Of a stretch of DNA of 64,000 nucleotides, positions 7,959-16,855 are shown one piece after another (the stretch's first letter is position 1; each line of letters begins with the position of its first letter). The stretch is taken from contig WPHV01000010.1 of the NCBI GenBank assembly GCA_009744235.1, forward strand, positions 1 to 64,000, read 5' to 3'. The position numbers were made by a program, and so were the translations under genes. Origin of the DNA: Gillisella vitis (GTDB lineage: Bacteria > Pseudomonadota > Alphaproteobacteria > Rhizobiales > Rhizobiaceae). Below the pieces are notes generated by a model, which was given only the letters and a program-made list of their open reading frames with translations, did no database searches and was not told the DNA's origin.

Positions 7959-9725
7959 TCAATAACCCTTGGCGGAACCGGCGACAGCCCGGGTGTCGAT
8001 GGCGCCAAAATAGCCGGATGCCTTGTCCCCGGCCTTGGCAATATCAGAGACACTCTTGCCTCCAACCAGAATGCCGGCGGCCTGGCCCCAGACCGGGCCG
8101 TCATTGCCGCCATCGAGCGTATAGCCCATGTCCTTCAGCTTCTGGAGCGTATCGGGCGATAGCGCGTAGGACTCATAATAGACCTTGTCCGGCTGCCATT
8201 GATGGTGAATGCGCGGCGCGTTGACGGCGGCGGAAATGTCCATGCCGAAATCCACCACATTGAGGATCGCTTCCAGCGTGATGGTGATGATGCGCGAGCC
8301 GCCGGGGCTGCCGATCACCATGAACGGCTTGCCATCCTTGGTGACGATGGTCGGGCTCATCGAGGAGAGCGGCGTTTTCTTCGGCGCAATCGCATTGGCC
8401 TCGCCCTGCACCAACCCGTAGAGATTGGCCACACCGGGCTTGGAGGTGAAATCGTCCATCTCGTTGTTGAGGAGAATACCGGTGCCGGGGGCGACCACGC
8501 CCGCGCCGAACGAGCCGTTCAGCGTATAGGTGACGGAAACCGCGTTGCCGTCACCGTCGATGATTGAATATTGCGTGGTCTCGGTGCTTTCCTTGCCCCC
8601 GAACGGCTTCAGATTGGTGGATTCTCCGGCTTTGCCAGGGATAATCTTGGCGCGGATTTCGGCGGCATAGGCCTTGTCCAGCATTTTTGGCAGCGGATTG
8701 TTGACGAAATCAGGATCGCCCAGCGCCGCATTGCGGTCAACATAGGCGTAGCGCATCGCCTCGACCATCTGATGCACGGTGGTGGCTGCGCCATAGCCCT
8801 GCTCGGCCAGCGGATAGGCCTCCAGAATGTTGAGGATTTCGCAGATGATCACCCCGCCCGAGGATGGCGGCGGCGAGGAGATGATATGGTAGCCGCGATA
8901 GTCGCATTCGACCGGCTTCAACTCACGCACGGCATAGGTCTCGAAATCGGCGGTGGTCAATATGCCACGGCCATCGGCGCTGGCCTTGGCAATTGCCTGG
9001 GCAGGCATGCCCTTGTAGAAGGCATCAGGGCCTTTTTCGGCAATGCTGTCCAGCACATTGGCCAGATCCGGCTGTTTCAGCACTTCGCCTGCGCCATAGG
9101 GCGCGCCATCGGCTTTCAGGAAGATCTTTGCCGCTGCCGGGTCTTTTGCCAGCCGCTTGGCACCACCGGCCAGAATGGCGGCATCGCCCTGGTTGAGCGT
9201 GAATCCGTCGCGGGCCAGCGCAATCGCCGGACCGATCAACGCGGCGCGGTCCTTGGTGCCGTATTTTTCCCGCGCCAGTTCCAGCCCCTTGACGGTTCCG
9301 GGCACGCCGACGGCCAGATAGCCATCCAGGCTGGCACGCGGCACGATCTCGCCCTTGTCGTCGAGATACATGTCCTTCTTGGCGGCCAGCGGTGCCTTTT
9401 CACGGAAATCGATGAAATCGGTGCGGCCATCTTTGAGGCGAATGGTCATGAAACCGCCACCGCCGATATTGCCGGCGGTCGGATAGGTCACTGCCAGCGC
9501 GTATCCTACGGCCACGGCGGCATCGACGGCATTGCCGCCGGATTTCAGCACCGTAACGCCGATATCGGTGGCCAGATGCTGGGCCGTGACCACCATGCCA
9601 TTGCGGCCTTCGACCGGAGCAGGCGAGGCGGCATGAAGCGATGTCATCGGCGCAAGCACCAGTGCCAGCGCTGTCAACAGGCCTGAGGATGGGAACAGCA
9701 AGGATCTACAGCGGAACATAATCAT
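7959..9725 (-). CDS. ggt: Gamma-glutamyltransferase (periplasmic)
   Basis: A 588-aa precursor of the Ntn hydrolase that cleaves or transfers the gamma-glutamyl group of glutathione. A signal peptide (hydrophobic LLTALALVLAPM, cleavage near LHAA) precedes the large subunit, which has GGNAVDAAVAVGYALAVTYP and NIGGGGFM. Autoprocessing is expected before the catalytic Thr of ETTQYSIIDGDGNAVS, giving the small subunit with NNEMDDF and GSPGGSRII (gamma-glutamyl-binding loop). Start 9725 follows GAGG; ATG 9719 is a close alternative. It stands alone, convergent with the DUF2087 gene. Confidence 0.94.
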   Translation of the reverse strand: MIMFRCRSLLFPSSGLLTALALVLAPMTSLHAASPAPVEGRNGMVVTAQHLATDIGVTVLKSGGNAVDAAVAVGYALAVTYPTAGNIGGGGFMTIRLKDGRTDFIDFREKAPLAAKKDMYLDDKGEIVPRASLDGYLAVGVPGTVKGLELAREKYGTKDRAALIGPAIALARDGFTLNQGDAAILAGGAKRLAKDPAAAKIFLKADGAPYGAGEVLKQPDLANVLDSIAEKGPDAFYKGMPAQAIAKASADGRGILTTADFETYAVRELKPVECDYRGYHIISSPPPSSGGVIICEILNILEAYPLAEQGYGAATTVHQMVEAMRYAYVDRNAALGDPDFVNNPLPKMLDKAYAAEIRAKIIPGKAGESTNLKPFGGKESTETTQYSIIDGDGNAVSVTYTLNGSFGAGVVAPGTGILLNNEMDDFTSKPGVANLYGLVQGEANAIAPKKTPLSSMSPTIVTKDGKPFMVIGSPGGSRIITITLEAILNVVDFGMDISAAVNAPRIHHQWQPDKVYYESYALSPDTLQKLKDMGYTLDGGNDGPVWGQAAGILVGGKSVSDIAKAGDKASGYFGAIDTRAVAGSAKGY

Positions 9726-9990
9726 CAAAACGACCTCTGGAGCACAACAGGTTTTCGTTTGTCTTTTCGGAAAAATCGGATTTCCCTTTTCCGGGACAAT
9801 CATTGGCCGAAAGAGAATACGGTCATCCGGCGAGGTCGAAAGGTATCACCCATAACGGATCTTGCAACCACGGCAGCGGCAAGATCAATCCGATTTTTCG
9901 GCCGATTTTCCGGTCCATCGTTTCATGCGCACCCGATGTCATGCAAAACCGGCGGCAATCTGAAGTATGAATGGAAGGCGGCCCTTGGTA

Positions 9991-10560
9991 TTAAATCTTA
10001 TCTCCGGCCTCTTTGGCCAGCATCGTTCCCCGGCATTCCAGCCCACAGATGAAGCGATCGAACAGGGTTTCGAATGTGATGATGTCGTCAGCGCTCCAGT
10101 CTTCCACCGTCTGGCCGATCACCTCGCGGCGAACACTGTCGAAGTGATGCAGCAATTCCTCACCGATTGGCGTCAGGGTGACGATAGTGCGCCGGGCATC
10201 GGCCTGTGACGCCTCCCGCCGCAGGGCGCCGCGCCGGACAAGATCGGCCACGACGCGGCTTGCTCGCGACGGATCGATGCGCATCTGCTCGGCAATTACC
10301 CCGACGGTCACTTCCTGGCCACGCGCGGAATGGGAAACCACCTTCACCACATCGAAATGGGAAAGCTCCATGCCGTGGCCCTCGCTCATCCGGCTGAGCG
10401 CAATGCGCGACATGAAGCGGCGGCCCATCATCATGCGCAGCCGGGCCATGGTCTGCGAAATGCCGTCCAAGGCCGTTTCGACGCCCGCAGGGGCTTGCTC
10501 ACCAGCAAGATCGGCGCCCAGGGCAGTTGCGTGTTCGGCGCGGTCTTGAGGTTGGGTCAT
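9991..10560 (-). CDS. MarR-family regulator divergent from MFS efflux gene
   Basis: A 189-aa MarR winged-helix regulator. The recognition region is RIDPSRASRVVADLVRRGAL (about 95-114), followed by the wing ASQADARRTIVTLT. It has a longer N-terminus than usual (about 40 residues before the first MarR helix). Divergent orientation from the MFS gene and two near-identical 24-bp motifs in the 203-bp gap suggest autorepression plus control of the transporter, relieved by a small ligand. That is inference from the usual marR/MFS arrangement. Confidence 0.88.
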   Translation of the reverse strand: MTQPQDRAEHATALGADLAGEQAPAGVETALDGISQTMARLRMMMGRRFMSRIALSRMSEGHGMELSHFDVVKVVSHSARGQEVTVGVIAEQMRIDPSRASRVVADLVRRGALRREASQADARRTIVTLTPIGEELLHHFDSVRREVIGQTVEDWSADDIITFETLFDRFICGLECRGTMLAKEAGDKI

Positions 10561-10592
10561 GCGAAAGCCAGTGCAGATGGGAGTTCACGAAA

Positions 10593-10660
10593 ATATGTGC
10601 TTTTATCATATATGTGCTGATTGACAATAAAACACAATATATGCTTTTATCACATATATG
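10593..10660. promoter_or_regulatory. Putative double MarR operator
   Basis: Two copies of a 24-bp AT-rich motif, centred on CTTTTATCA(C)ATATATG, start at 10593 and 10637. They are exactly 44 bp apart, about four helical turns, on the same DNA face. The motifs lie in the divergent marR/MFS promoter region. Confidence 0.65.
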
Positions 10661-10763
10661 ACAAGAGCAATGAACGTTTCGTTCTCCGCTCGTTCAGGCC
10701 ATAGCACCCCAGACAATCGCGCCTTTCCAGCTCCTTCTGCCTTGCAACCAAAGAGATTTCTGC

Positions 10764-12326
10764 ATGGATACTGCCCTGTCCGATCCGGCCGTCGCTCCTA
10801 AGACGGTGGAGCCGCCCCCCTTCCAGTCGCTGGTGCCTGATCCGCGCCTGCGGATGATGTTGTTTCTGTTCCTGATGACGGCGCTGTTCATGGCGACACT
10901 GGACAATCAGATCGTTTCCACGGCATTGCCCACCATCGTCGGCGAGTTCGGCCAGTTGGAACGGTTCGGCTGGGTGGGGTCCGCCTATCTTCTGGCCATG
11001 AGCGCGGTCATGCCGCTCTATGGCAAGTTGGGCGACCTGTTTGGCCGCAAATATGTGATGATGACGGCAATCGCGATTTTTACCGTCGGCTCGCTGATTT
11101 GCGGCTCGGCGGTCTCGATGAACACGCTGATTGCAGCACGGGTGCTGCAAGGGCTTGGCGGCGGCGGCATCATGGTGTCGATCTTTTCCATCAATGCCGA
11201 TCTGTTCGAGCCACGGGTGCGGGCCCGCTATCAGAGCTATTCCAGCCTGGTGCTGATGGCCTCCGGCGCCATTGGCCCCACCCTGGGCGGCACGATGAGC
11301 GACCTGTTCGGCTGGCGGTCGATCTTTCTCGTCAACCTGCCGATCGGCATTGTTGTTCTGGTGGGCCTTGGCCTCTATCTGCCCTATCGCAAGCCGCAGC
11401 GGCGTCCGAAGATCGATTATGCCGGTGCGCTGCTTCTGGCCGGGGCGGTCACCAGCGTGGTGTTCTGGGCCGATAGCGGCCAGATCTTCGGTTCGCTGGT
11501 GGCACCGGGAAGCCTCGGCGTCGTTGCTTTTGGCCTGGTTTGCGCCGTGCTGTTCGTGCAGGTGGAAAAGCGGGCAGCAGAACCAATGGTACCGATCAGC
11601 CTGATGCGCAATTCCACGGCCCGGCTGCTGTGGATCATATCGCTGGCCAGTGGTGCTGTCGGCATTGGCTCCGTTAATTATGTCGCGCTCTACCTGCAAA
11701 CCACGACCGGGCTTTCGCCGACACTGGCCGGCCTGCTGTTCATTGCTGTGACCGGCGGCATCGCCATCGGTTCGCTCAGCAGCGGACGGCTGATTTCCGC
11801 GACCGGACGTTACAAGATCTTCGGTATCCTCGGCGGCGCGGGCAGTTGCATTGCCTTTGCCCTCTTCAGCCAATTGCCTGTTGGCACACCAATCGCGGTG
11901 ATCGGCGCGCTCATGCTGATGCATGGCATCAGCGTCGGCATCGGTCAGCAGATCCCGGTGATTGGCGTGCAGAATGCCGTGGCCCAGAAGGATGTCGGCG
12001 CGGCGACCGGCACGGTGACGCTAACCCGCATGGGGGGTGCCTCCATCGCCATTTCCATCTATGGCGCGGTGCTGTCGGCCTTCATGACCGGCGGCGCAGA
12101 AATCCCCGGCGTCGGCAATATCGAAAGCCTGACACCGGCGGCCATGGCGGCGCTGGACCCGGCAGCCCGCGCGGCGGTCTCGGCCACCTATGCCCATGCG
12201 TTCGGGCCGGTGTTCATCAGCATGGCGCTAATCATCGGCTGCGGCTTCATCGCGTCTTGCTGCCTGAAAAACGTCCGGTTGCCGACCGGCGAGGCCCCGA
12301 AACCGGTGGAGGCCGTGGCGGAGTGA
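10764..12326 (+). CDS. DHA2-family MFS drug efflux transporter (EmrB/QacA type)
   Basis: A 520-aa inner-membrane proton antiporter with about 14 hydrophobic segments. Diagnostic motifs include LDNQIVSTALPTI in helix 1 (motif D1), GKLGDLFGRKY (motif A, loop 2-3), RVLQGLGGGG in helix 4, and SGAIGPTLGGTMSD in helix 5 (antiporter motif C). A 35-residue soluble N-terminus precedes helix 1. It likely exports hydrophobic drugs or toxic compounds and is controlled by the divergent MarR gene. No adjacent membrane-fusion (EmrA) gene is present. Confidence 0.9.
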   Translation: MDTALSDPAVAPKTVEPPPFQSLVPDPRLRMMLFLFLMTALFMATLDNQIVSTALPTIVGEFGQLERFGWVGSAYLLAMSAVMPLYGKLGDLFGRKYVMMTAIAIFTVGSLICGSAVSMNTLIAARVLQGLGGGGIMVSIFSINADLFEPRVRARYQSYSSLVLMASGAIGPTLGGTMSDLFGWRSIFLVNLPIGIVVLVGLGLYLPYRKPQRRPKIDYAGALLLAGAVTSVVFWADSGQIFGSLVAPGSLGVVAFGLVCAVLFVQVEKRAAEPMVPISLMRNSTARLLWIISLASGAVGIGSVNYVALYLQTTTGLSPTLAGLLFIAVTGGIAIGSLSSGRLISATGRYKIFGILGGAGSCIAFALFSQLPVGTPIAVIGALMLMHGISVGIGQQIPVIGVQNAVAQKDVGAATGTVTLTRMGGASIAISIYGAVLSAFMTGGAEIPGVGNIESLTPAAMAALDPAARAAVSATYAHAFGPVFISMALIIGCGFIASCCLKNVRLPTGEAPKPVEAVAE

Positions 12327-12344
12327 TTTGCCCGGTATAAGGGT

Positions 12345-12385
12345 GCTATGCTACCAGAGAGCAAAGCACTCTTTGGTAGCATAGC
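12345..12385 (+). terminator. Long hairpin between MFS gene and exported-protein gene
   Basis: GCTATGCTACCA (12345-12356) pairs perfectly with TGGTAGCATAGC (12374-12385). The stem extends by five more pairs including one G-U. It lies 18 nt after the MFS stop and ends 4 nt before the ATG at 12390, so it could act as a terminator or occlude the next start. Confidence 0.55.
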
Positions 12386-12389
12386 GAGC

Positions 12390-13415
12390 ATGGCCCCAGT
12401 ACACCGCATAATTTTCGCCCTTGCGGCTGCTGTTTTGCGTGGCCTCTCCCTTACGGTCTCCACTTTGGCGGCGGAGCCGTTTACGGCCCGTGATCCAGGC
12501 TTTCTAGGCGATGAGGATGCGGCGCGGATCGTCGAGAAGGTCGGCGATATGGAAAAGGCGCTGGCGGACGAAGCGGTTCTGGCCGGGCATTTCGCCGGTC
12601 TGGTCTCCCCGCCGGAAGAAACGGCCAGCCTGCACCAGTTGACGGGCAATGTGCCGGGTCTGGCCTATATCCTGCCGGTCATTCACGGCGAGGTGCGCGG
12701 CACGCTGATCGACATGCGCTTTACCGATAAGGCGGCGGCGGATGGTTTTCGTCAAAAGCTTGATCAAGCCTTCGGGCCATCCGATCCGGCCTGTAGCGAT
12801 GAAACCCACGCCTATTGGGCACCACACCCTGACCACTCGCTGGCCTTGCGGATTGATGTCTATAAGACGGAAACCATTGCGCAATTGACGCTGCTTGCGT
12901 CTGCCCCACCGGATGCCAATTGCAAAGTCAATTCAGCGCCGCCCAATGCGCTGGTGGACAAAGCGGCTTTGACGGCATTATTCACGCGGCTGAAAAACGA
13001 GCCGGTACCATGGACCAACGCGGATGCCATGGCGGCTTGGCTGAAGCCTTATGGCGAAAGCACCATTGAAAGGCCGGACAATTGCGCAGCGCAACTGGAT
13101 ATCGCCAGACCGCAGCAGCAGCTTGGCGGCATTGGCACATTCTCAGCCAGCCTGCGCCTTTGCCCCGTCTCCAGGTTCGGCAAACCGTCCAGCCTTTTCC
13201 TGTCCACCGGCGAAAACGACCTGTTTGGCTCTCGCAAGGCGCAAGAGGCGCTGGAAGCGGCTTTTGGCCCCCGCTATGCGCAATGCAGCGGCGAGGGCCG
13301 GGAGGTCTGGGTGGTTAATCCCGAGGTGACGGCGGTTCTCAGCCGGGTCTATCCGGCTTCCGGGGTGCTGATCGTCAATGCGCCGGTGACGGCGCTGGCC
13401 GATTGCCGGGAGTGA
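12390..13415 (+). CDS. Exported protein of unknown function
   Basis: A 341-aa protein with a likely signal peptide (MAPVHRIIFALAAAVLRGLSL, cleavage near STLAAEP). The mature region seems to contain two related halves of about 150 residues. Each has an acidic segment, a stretch resembling RLKNEPVPW or LTGNVPGLAYILP, and cysteines near its end (SDPACSD, NCKVNS, DNCAAQL, YAQCSGEG, LADCRE). Eight cysteines in all suggest disulphides in the periplasm. No family is recognised. ATG 12390 follows the hairpin immediately; an earlier in-frame start at 12348 would lie inside the hairpin. Confidence 0.6.
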   Translation: MAPVHRIIFALAAAVLRGLSLTVSTLAAEPFTARDPGFLGDEDAARIVEKVGDMEKALADEAVLAGHFAGLVSPPEETASLHQLTGNVPGLAYILPVIHGEVRGTLIDMRFTDKAAADGFRQKLDQAFGPSDPACSDETHAYWAPHPDHSLALRIDVYKTETIAQLTLLASAPPDANCKVNSAPPNALVDKAALTALFTRLKNEPVPWTNADAMAAWLKPYGESTIERPDNCAAQLDIARPQQQLGGIGTFSASLRLCPVSRFGKPSSLFLSTGENDLFGSRKAQEALEAAFGPRYAQCSGEGREVWVVNPEVTAVLSRVYPASGVLIVNAPVTALADCRE

Positions 13416-13430
13416 TGAAGAGCAAAGTTC

Positions 13431-14099
13431 TCACTTCACCTCGATGACGAAGTCCTCGCGGGCGCGGCGGACTTTCTTCAGGTTGACCAGCCAGTCGCCG
13501 TCCGGCTGACGATAGCCGAGCGGCAGGATGGCGACGGAGCGCAGGCCCTTGGCGCGCAGATCGAGAATTTCGTCCAGCGCTGCCGGGTCGAAACCTTCCA
13601 TCGGGGTTGAATCAACTTCTTCGAAGGCGGCAGCCGTCAGGGCCAGCCCCAGCGCGATATAGGCCTGGCGGGCGGCATGTTCGAAATTCACTTGAGGATC
13701 GCGTGGCGGATAGGTGCCCAGCAGCATCTTGCGATAGTTTTCCCAACCTTCATTGGTGAAATTGCGCTCGGCATTGGTGAGATCAAACATCGTGTTGATC
13801 CGTTCCGCCGTGTAATTGTCCCAGGCGGCAAACACCAGCAGATGCGAGCAATCGGTGATCTGGCCCTGGTTCCAGGCGATCGGCTTGATCCGCTCGCGAA
13901 TCTCCTTATTGGTCACGACAAGCACGGAAAACGGCTGCAAGCCGCTGGACGTCGGCGCCAGCCGGGCCGCCTCGACAATACGCTCGACCTTGTCTTCGGC
14001 AACAGTTTTCGACGGGTCCATTTTCTTGGCGGCATAACGCCAGTTCAACTTATCAAGCAGCACGATACTATCCTTATGCGAAGGCTCGAAGATGCTCAC
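13431..14099 (-). CDS. NAD(P)H-dependent nitroreductase family oxidoreductase
   Basis: A 222-aa FMN-dependent enzyme of the NfsB/NfnB type. FMN-contact segments are visible: LNWRYAAKKMDPSK near the N-terminus, RLAPTSSGLQPFSVLVV (about 46-62), and LRSVAILPLGYRQPDGDW near the C-terminus, which contacts the phosphate. It reduces nitro-aromatics or quinones with NAD(P)H in relatives; the physiological substrate is unknown. The start is GTG 14099 with GGGGA close upstream. It is convergent with the exported protein gene (15 nt between stops). Confidence 0.88.
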   Translation of the reverse strand: MSIFEPSHKDSIVLLDKLNWRYAAKKMDPSKTVAEDKVERIVEAARLAPTSSGLQPFSVLVVTNKEIRERIKPIAWNQGQITDCSHLLVFAAWDNYTAERINTMFDLTNAERNFTNEGWENYRKMLLGTYPPRDPQVNFEHAARQAYIALGLALTAAAFEEVDSTPMEGFDPAALDEILDLRAKGLRSVAILPLGYRQPDGDWLVNLKKVRRAREDFVIEVK

Positions 14100-14118
14100 G
14101 CATCCCCGCCTTGAAGAA

Positions 14119-14161
14119 TTTCGACTATCTCACATGCAGCAAAGGCTTGAGATAGTCGAAA
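14119..14161. repeat. Covarying hairpin repeat, copy 1
   Basis: Perfect 14-bp arms (14119-14132 and 14148-14161) with a 15-nt loop containing ATGCAGCA. It shares the loop core and the TCTCA/TGAGA stem base with the hairpin at 31933-31975, although the outer stem bases differ on both sides. It lies in the leader of the nitroreductase gene. Confidence 0.7.
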
Positions 14162-14319
14162 AGGAAATACGAACTGCCATCTTCGATGACACTCCGTATT
14201 ATGGAAGAAAAATTGCCTGCCCGATGTAGGCGGGCAGGCGGTGATCCGCAATCGGCTGGATGATGAATACAGCGTTCACCCTGCATGGATCATTGGTGAT
14301 TTTCCATGGCATAGCGAAG

Positions 14320-15210
14320 CTACTTTTCGACGAACACCGCCTGTGTCAGATCGGCATCGAAACGGTAGCGGTCGTTTTCCCGGCGCAGCAATTGCGAGAG
14401 CGGCACTTCGCTGCGGTTGTCGATAATCACCTTGTCGTTTTCGCTTTCCGTCTTGCGCAACCACTCGACCAGATCGGTCTCACCGGATTTGAGAAAATCG
14501 CAGCCACGCCGAAACAGTTTCGGGAAAATCAGTTGGGCCTTGCCGGTGCCGTCTTCCTCTTCCTCGCCCGGCTTGCTGCCGCTCGCCCAGCCAAGATCGC
14601 TGAGGTCGGTGAGGGCAAACCGTTCCGTCTTATCCACCGCCCAGACGCCAAGGTCCGCATCCCGCGCCTGTCTTGCGGCCTCGGAAATCGTCTCGCGCTG
14701 GTCTACCGGCGCGGAACTATAGAGCATGGGATAGGCCATTCCGCTGGAAATCAGCCGGTAATTGGCGCTGGCCTCCAGGGCCTTTTGCGAAATCGCGCCG
14801 GTATCGCCGGAGGAAAACGGATTGCCGTCAAACGTCAGATAGGAAATCGGTCGCCCGTGAACATCGGCGGAGGCCGTCAGAATACCGGCCTGGATGGTTT
14901 GCGGCTCGGCGGCGGTGACGGTTTCTTTCGACAGCGAAAAGGAGGAAAAGCCGATGAGATCGCGCAGCAGATAATCCCGCGCCACCCCGCCGCGCGGCTG
15001 CGCCTTGCTCTCGTAATGGGTTTCGGGCGTATCGATCCCTTCCAGCCGCAGTTGATGGCTGCCATCCTTGGCCGGGCGCAGCAGATGGGCGCGGTAGATG
15101 TCGGCAAGCAGGTTTTCATCATCCGGGCGAAACCGCACCGAATCGCCATCCGGCTGCTTGCCGATGATGATGATCGTGCCGGGAACGTAGCGATAATTCT
15201 GCAAGGCCAT
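14320..15210 (-). CDS. Thermonuclease-like (SNase domain) protein
   Basis: A 296-aa protein. The N-terminal part resembles a staphylococcal-nuclease OB-fold: DGDSVRFRP (about 21-29), LRLEGIDTPETHY (about 54-66) and ARDYLLRDLIGF, followed by YLTFDGNPFSSGDTG and a C-terminal region rich in charged residues. In canonical SNase two arginines and one glutamate are catalytic; Arg55 in LRLEGIDTPET is visible, but the other catalytic positions are uncertain. There is no signal peptide, unlike secreted nucleases. Start 15210 follows AAGGAGGA. It lies downstream of the paralogue pair on the same strand, with repeat copy B between, so linkage is uncertain. Confidence 0.65.
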   Translation of the reverse strand: MALQNYRYVPGTIIIIGKQPDGDSVRFRPDDENLLADIYRAHLLRPAKDGSHQLRLEGIDTPETHYESKAQPRGGVARDYLLRDLIGFSSFSLSKETVTAAEPQTIQAGILTASADVHGRPISYLTFDGNPFSSGDTGAISQKALEASANYRLISSGMAYPMLYSSAPVDQRETISEAARQARDADLGVWAVDKTERFALTDLSDLGWASGSKPGEEEEDGTGKAQLIFPKLFRRGCDFLKSGETDLVEWLRKTESENDKVIIDNRSEVPLSQLLRRENDRYRFDADLTQAVFVEK

Positions 15211-15238
15211 GGGCGATCCTCCTTTGCCATCAATGGTC

Positions 15239-15340
15239 TACAGCATCGTGCGTTTTATCAAACGCACATAAGATGCTGTAACGCTTCGAATTTCCTGCAT
15301 AATCCCTCAGATCGAGTCCGATTTGGGGGATTATGCAGTA
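15239..15340. repeat. Composite palindromic repeat, copy B
   Basis: The first hairpin has outer arms TACAGCAT / ATGCTGTA (15239-15246, 15273-15280) and inner GTGCGTTT / AAACGCAC. The second has arms CTGCATAATCCC (15295-15306) and GGGATTATGCAG (15327-15338). It has the same two modules as copy A in inverted orientation, with diverged internal sequence. Confidence 0.75.
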
Positions 15341-15389
15341 GGAGCAGCAAACCGCAGATCTGTGTCATGGGTGAGACAGAGGAGGCCGA

Positions 15390-16022
15390 TCAGACGGCTG
15401 CGGCCAGACCCTGCACCGCCAACAACCCGCTGGCCGCCGCCGCGGTGGATGCCGGAGACGGGGCAGCGTCCGCGCCTTGATCCGCCGCCGCGTCTTCATC
15501 CGTCGCGGCCAAATCGTCCTGAATAGTCTCGCCGGTATCGGTCAGGAACATCCTGTTGACCAAGGCATCGCTGCTGAACATCTTGCTCATCAGCTCGGTG
15601 GTGAGGCTTTTCCTGCCGCTTTCGACAGAGCTTGTCGTGAGGATGCCAAAGTGCTTTTCCCTGATGGCCGCCGCAAGTTCCTCAGGCGTATACCCGGATT
15701 CCCAATCTATATCAGCTATGTCTGCAAAACTGTGGCTTTTTCCGTCAGTGGACGTGAAGGCCATGCCCCCTTCATTAAAAATCGTCGCTGTACCGATTTC
15801 GGTCTGTATGGTTCCCCACACGGTCGCGGGCTTGTTATCGGCTTCAATCTTGACCTGCTCCGCCGCAACCTCCGCCCACATCGCTTCCATTTCCACCTGC
15901 AAGGCGGTCTTGGGTTGGCTATCGTCAGGCAAACTCGCCATAAACTCGGTATCGGCCTCCGCAGCCTTGGTTGAGGAATAGCCATAGGCATACGCTATGC
16001 CGGGTGTAACTGTCGTGCTCAT
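15390..16022 (-). CDS. Unrecognised protein, tandem paralogue B
   Basis: A 210-aa protein with no recognised domain. A central block of about 110 residues (about 60-170) is shared with the upstream gene: PATVWG, then GTATIFNEGG, an IDWESGYTPEELAAAIREKH segment, SSVESGRKSLT and LMSKMFSSDALVNRM. The N-terminus is variable. The C-terminus is low-complexity and rich in Ala, Asp and Ser. There is no signal peptide or membrane helix. ATG 16022 has an AGGAGGGG ribosome site. It is probably cotranscribed with paralogue A, 58 nt upstream. Confidence 0.7.
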   Translation of the reverse strand: MSTTVTPGIAYAYGYSSTKAAEADTEFMASLPDDSQPKTALQVEMEAMWAEVAAEQVKIEADNKPATVWGTIQTEIGTATIFNEGGMAFTSTDGKSHSFADIADIDWESGYTPEELAAAIREKHFGILTTSSVESGRKSLTTELMSKMFSSDALVNRMFLTDTGETIQDDLAATDEDAAADQGADAAPSPASTAAAASGLLAVQGLAAAV

Positions 16023-16080
16023 GTGACCCCTCCTATGAGCATGGAAATGAAAAACCCCGATGCCGCAATGCGGTACTCGA

Positions 16081-16647
16081 TCAGGCGGCTGTGGATTGCA
16101 CTTGCGATGGCTGCACAGCGCTGGCGGCTGACATGGCCGATCCACTCGCTTGCGCCCCATTCGCCTCTTCATCGGATGACAGCAAGCCCTCTTGCAGGCT
16201 TTCACCGGAACTGGTCATCATCATCCGATCCACCAGCGCATCGCTGCTGAACATCGTGCTCATCAGTTCGCTGGTCAGGCTTTTGTCGCCGCTTTCGACA
16301 GAGCTTGCGGTGAGTTTGCCGCCGTGTTTTTCCATGATGGCGGCGGCGCGTTCTTCCGGGGTATCAAGGTTTTCCCAATCGATACCCTCACCCCATTCCG
16401 AAAAGTCGGTTCCCTGTTCGTACGGATTGTATCTGGAGCCGCCTTCATTGTAGAGCGTTACAGTTCCTGTGCTGAGATGCAATACGCCCCATACGGTGGC
16501 TGGTTCGCTGTCGGTATCTTCTGCGGGAAGATCTTCCAGCGTTGTGTATTCGGTTTCGTAAAAATCGTCTGGCAGCTTCGGCGTCTGCTTCGTTTGATAA
16601 ACGGTGCTGGATGATGTCGTGGTGGTGGATGAAATTGTTGCGCTCAA
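16081..16647 (-). CDS. Unrecognised protein, tandem paralogue A (TTG start)
   Basis: A 188-aa protein, paralogous to its downstream neighbour. Shared blocks include PATVWG, GTVTLYNEGG, IDWENLDTPEERAAAIMEKHG, LTASSVESGDKSLTSELMSTMFSSDALVDRM and a GES/GET turn. The N-terminus is Ser/Thr-rich (TTTTSSST) and the C-terminus is Ala/Ser/Gln-rich low complexity. It initiates at TTG 16647, supported by GGAGGT seven bases upstream; no ATG gives an equivalent protein. No secretion signal or catalytic motif is visible. The conserved block between disordered tails suggests a small folded domain or an exported substrate, but this is speculative. Confidence 0.7.
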   Translation of the reverse strand: MSATISSTTTTSSSTVYQTKQTPKLPDDFYETEYTTLEDLPAEDTDSEPATVWGVLHLSTGTVTLYNEGGSRYNPYEQGTDFSEWGEGIDWENLDTPEERAAAIMEKHGGKLTASSVESGDKSLTSELMSTMFSSDALVDRMMMTSSGESLQEGLLSSDEEANGAQASGSAMSAASAVQPSQVQSTAA

Positions 16648-16855
16648 CTCGACCTCCGGCTTTAATTTTTAATCGAATTATCAATCAAAGCTTGCGTGTA
16701 ACTTTCTATCTTTGATTGCATATTGGTGTTTCGTCATGGTGATTGAGGCGACGACATCATCATTTTCGATTTGCTCAAAGCTCATCCCTTCACCAGCTTC
16801 GCGCCAGCCGCGTCTGTCAGTCTCGTGGCAATCTCGAACCAGGCCAGGTTGCGCA

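Noticed and set aside
8571..9686. A 371-codon plus-strand frame opposite ggt
   Set aside because: Low-complexity translation lying wholly inside the well-supported ggt gene on the other strand.
10650..11924. A 424-codon minus-strand frame across the MFS gene
   Set aside because: The sequence reads as a shadow (His/Gln/Arg-rich) of a clear 14-helix transporter and would span the divergent promoter.
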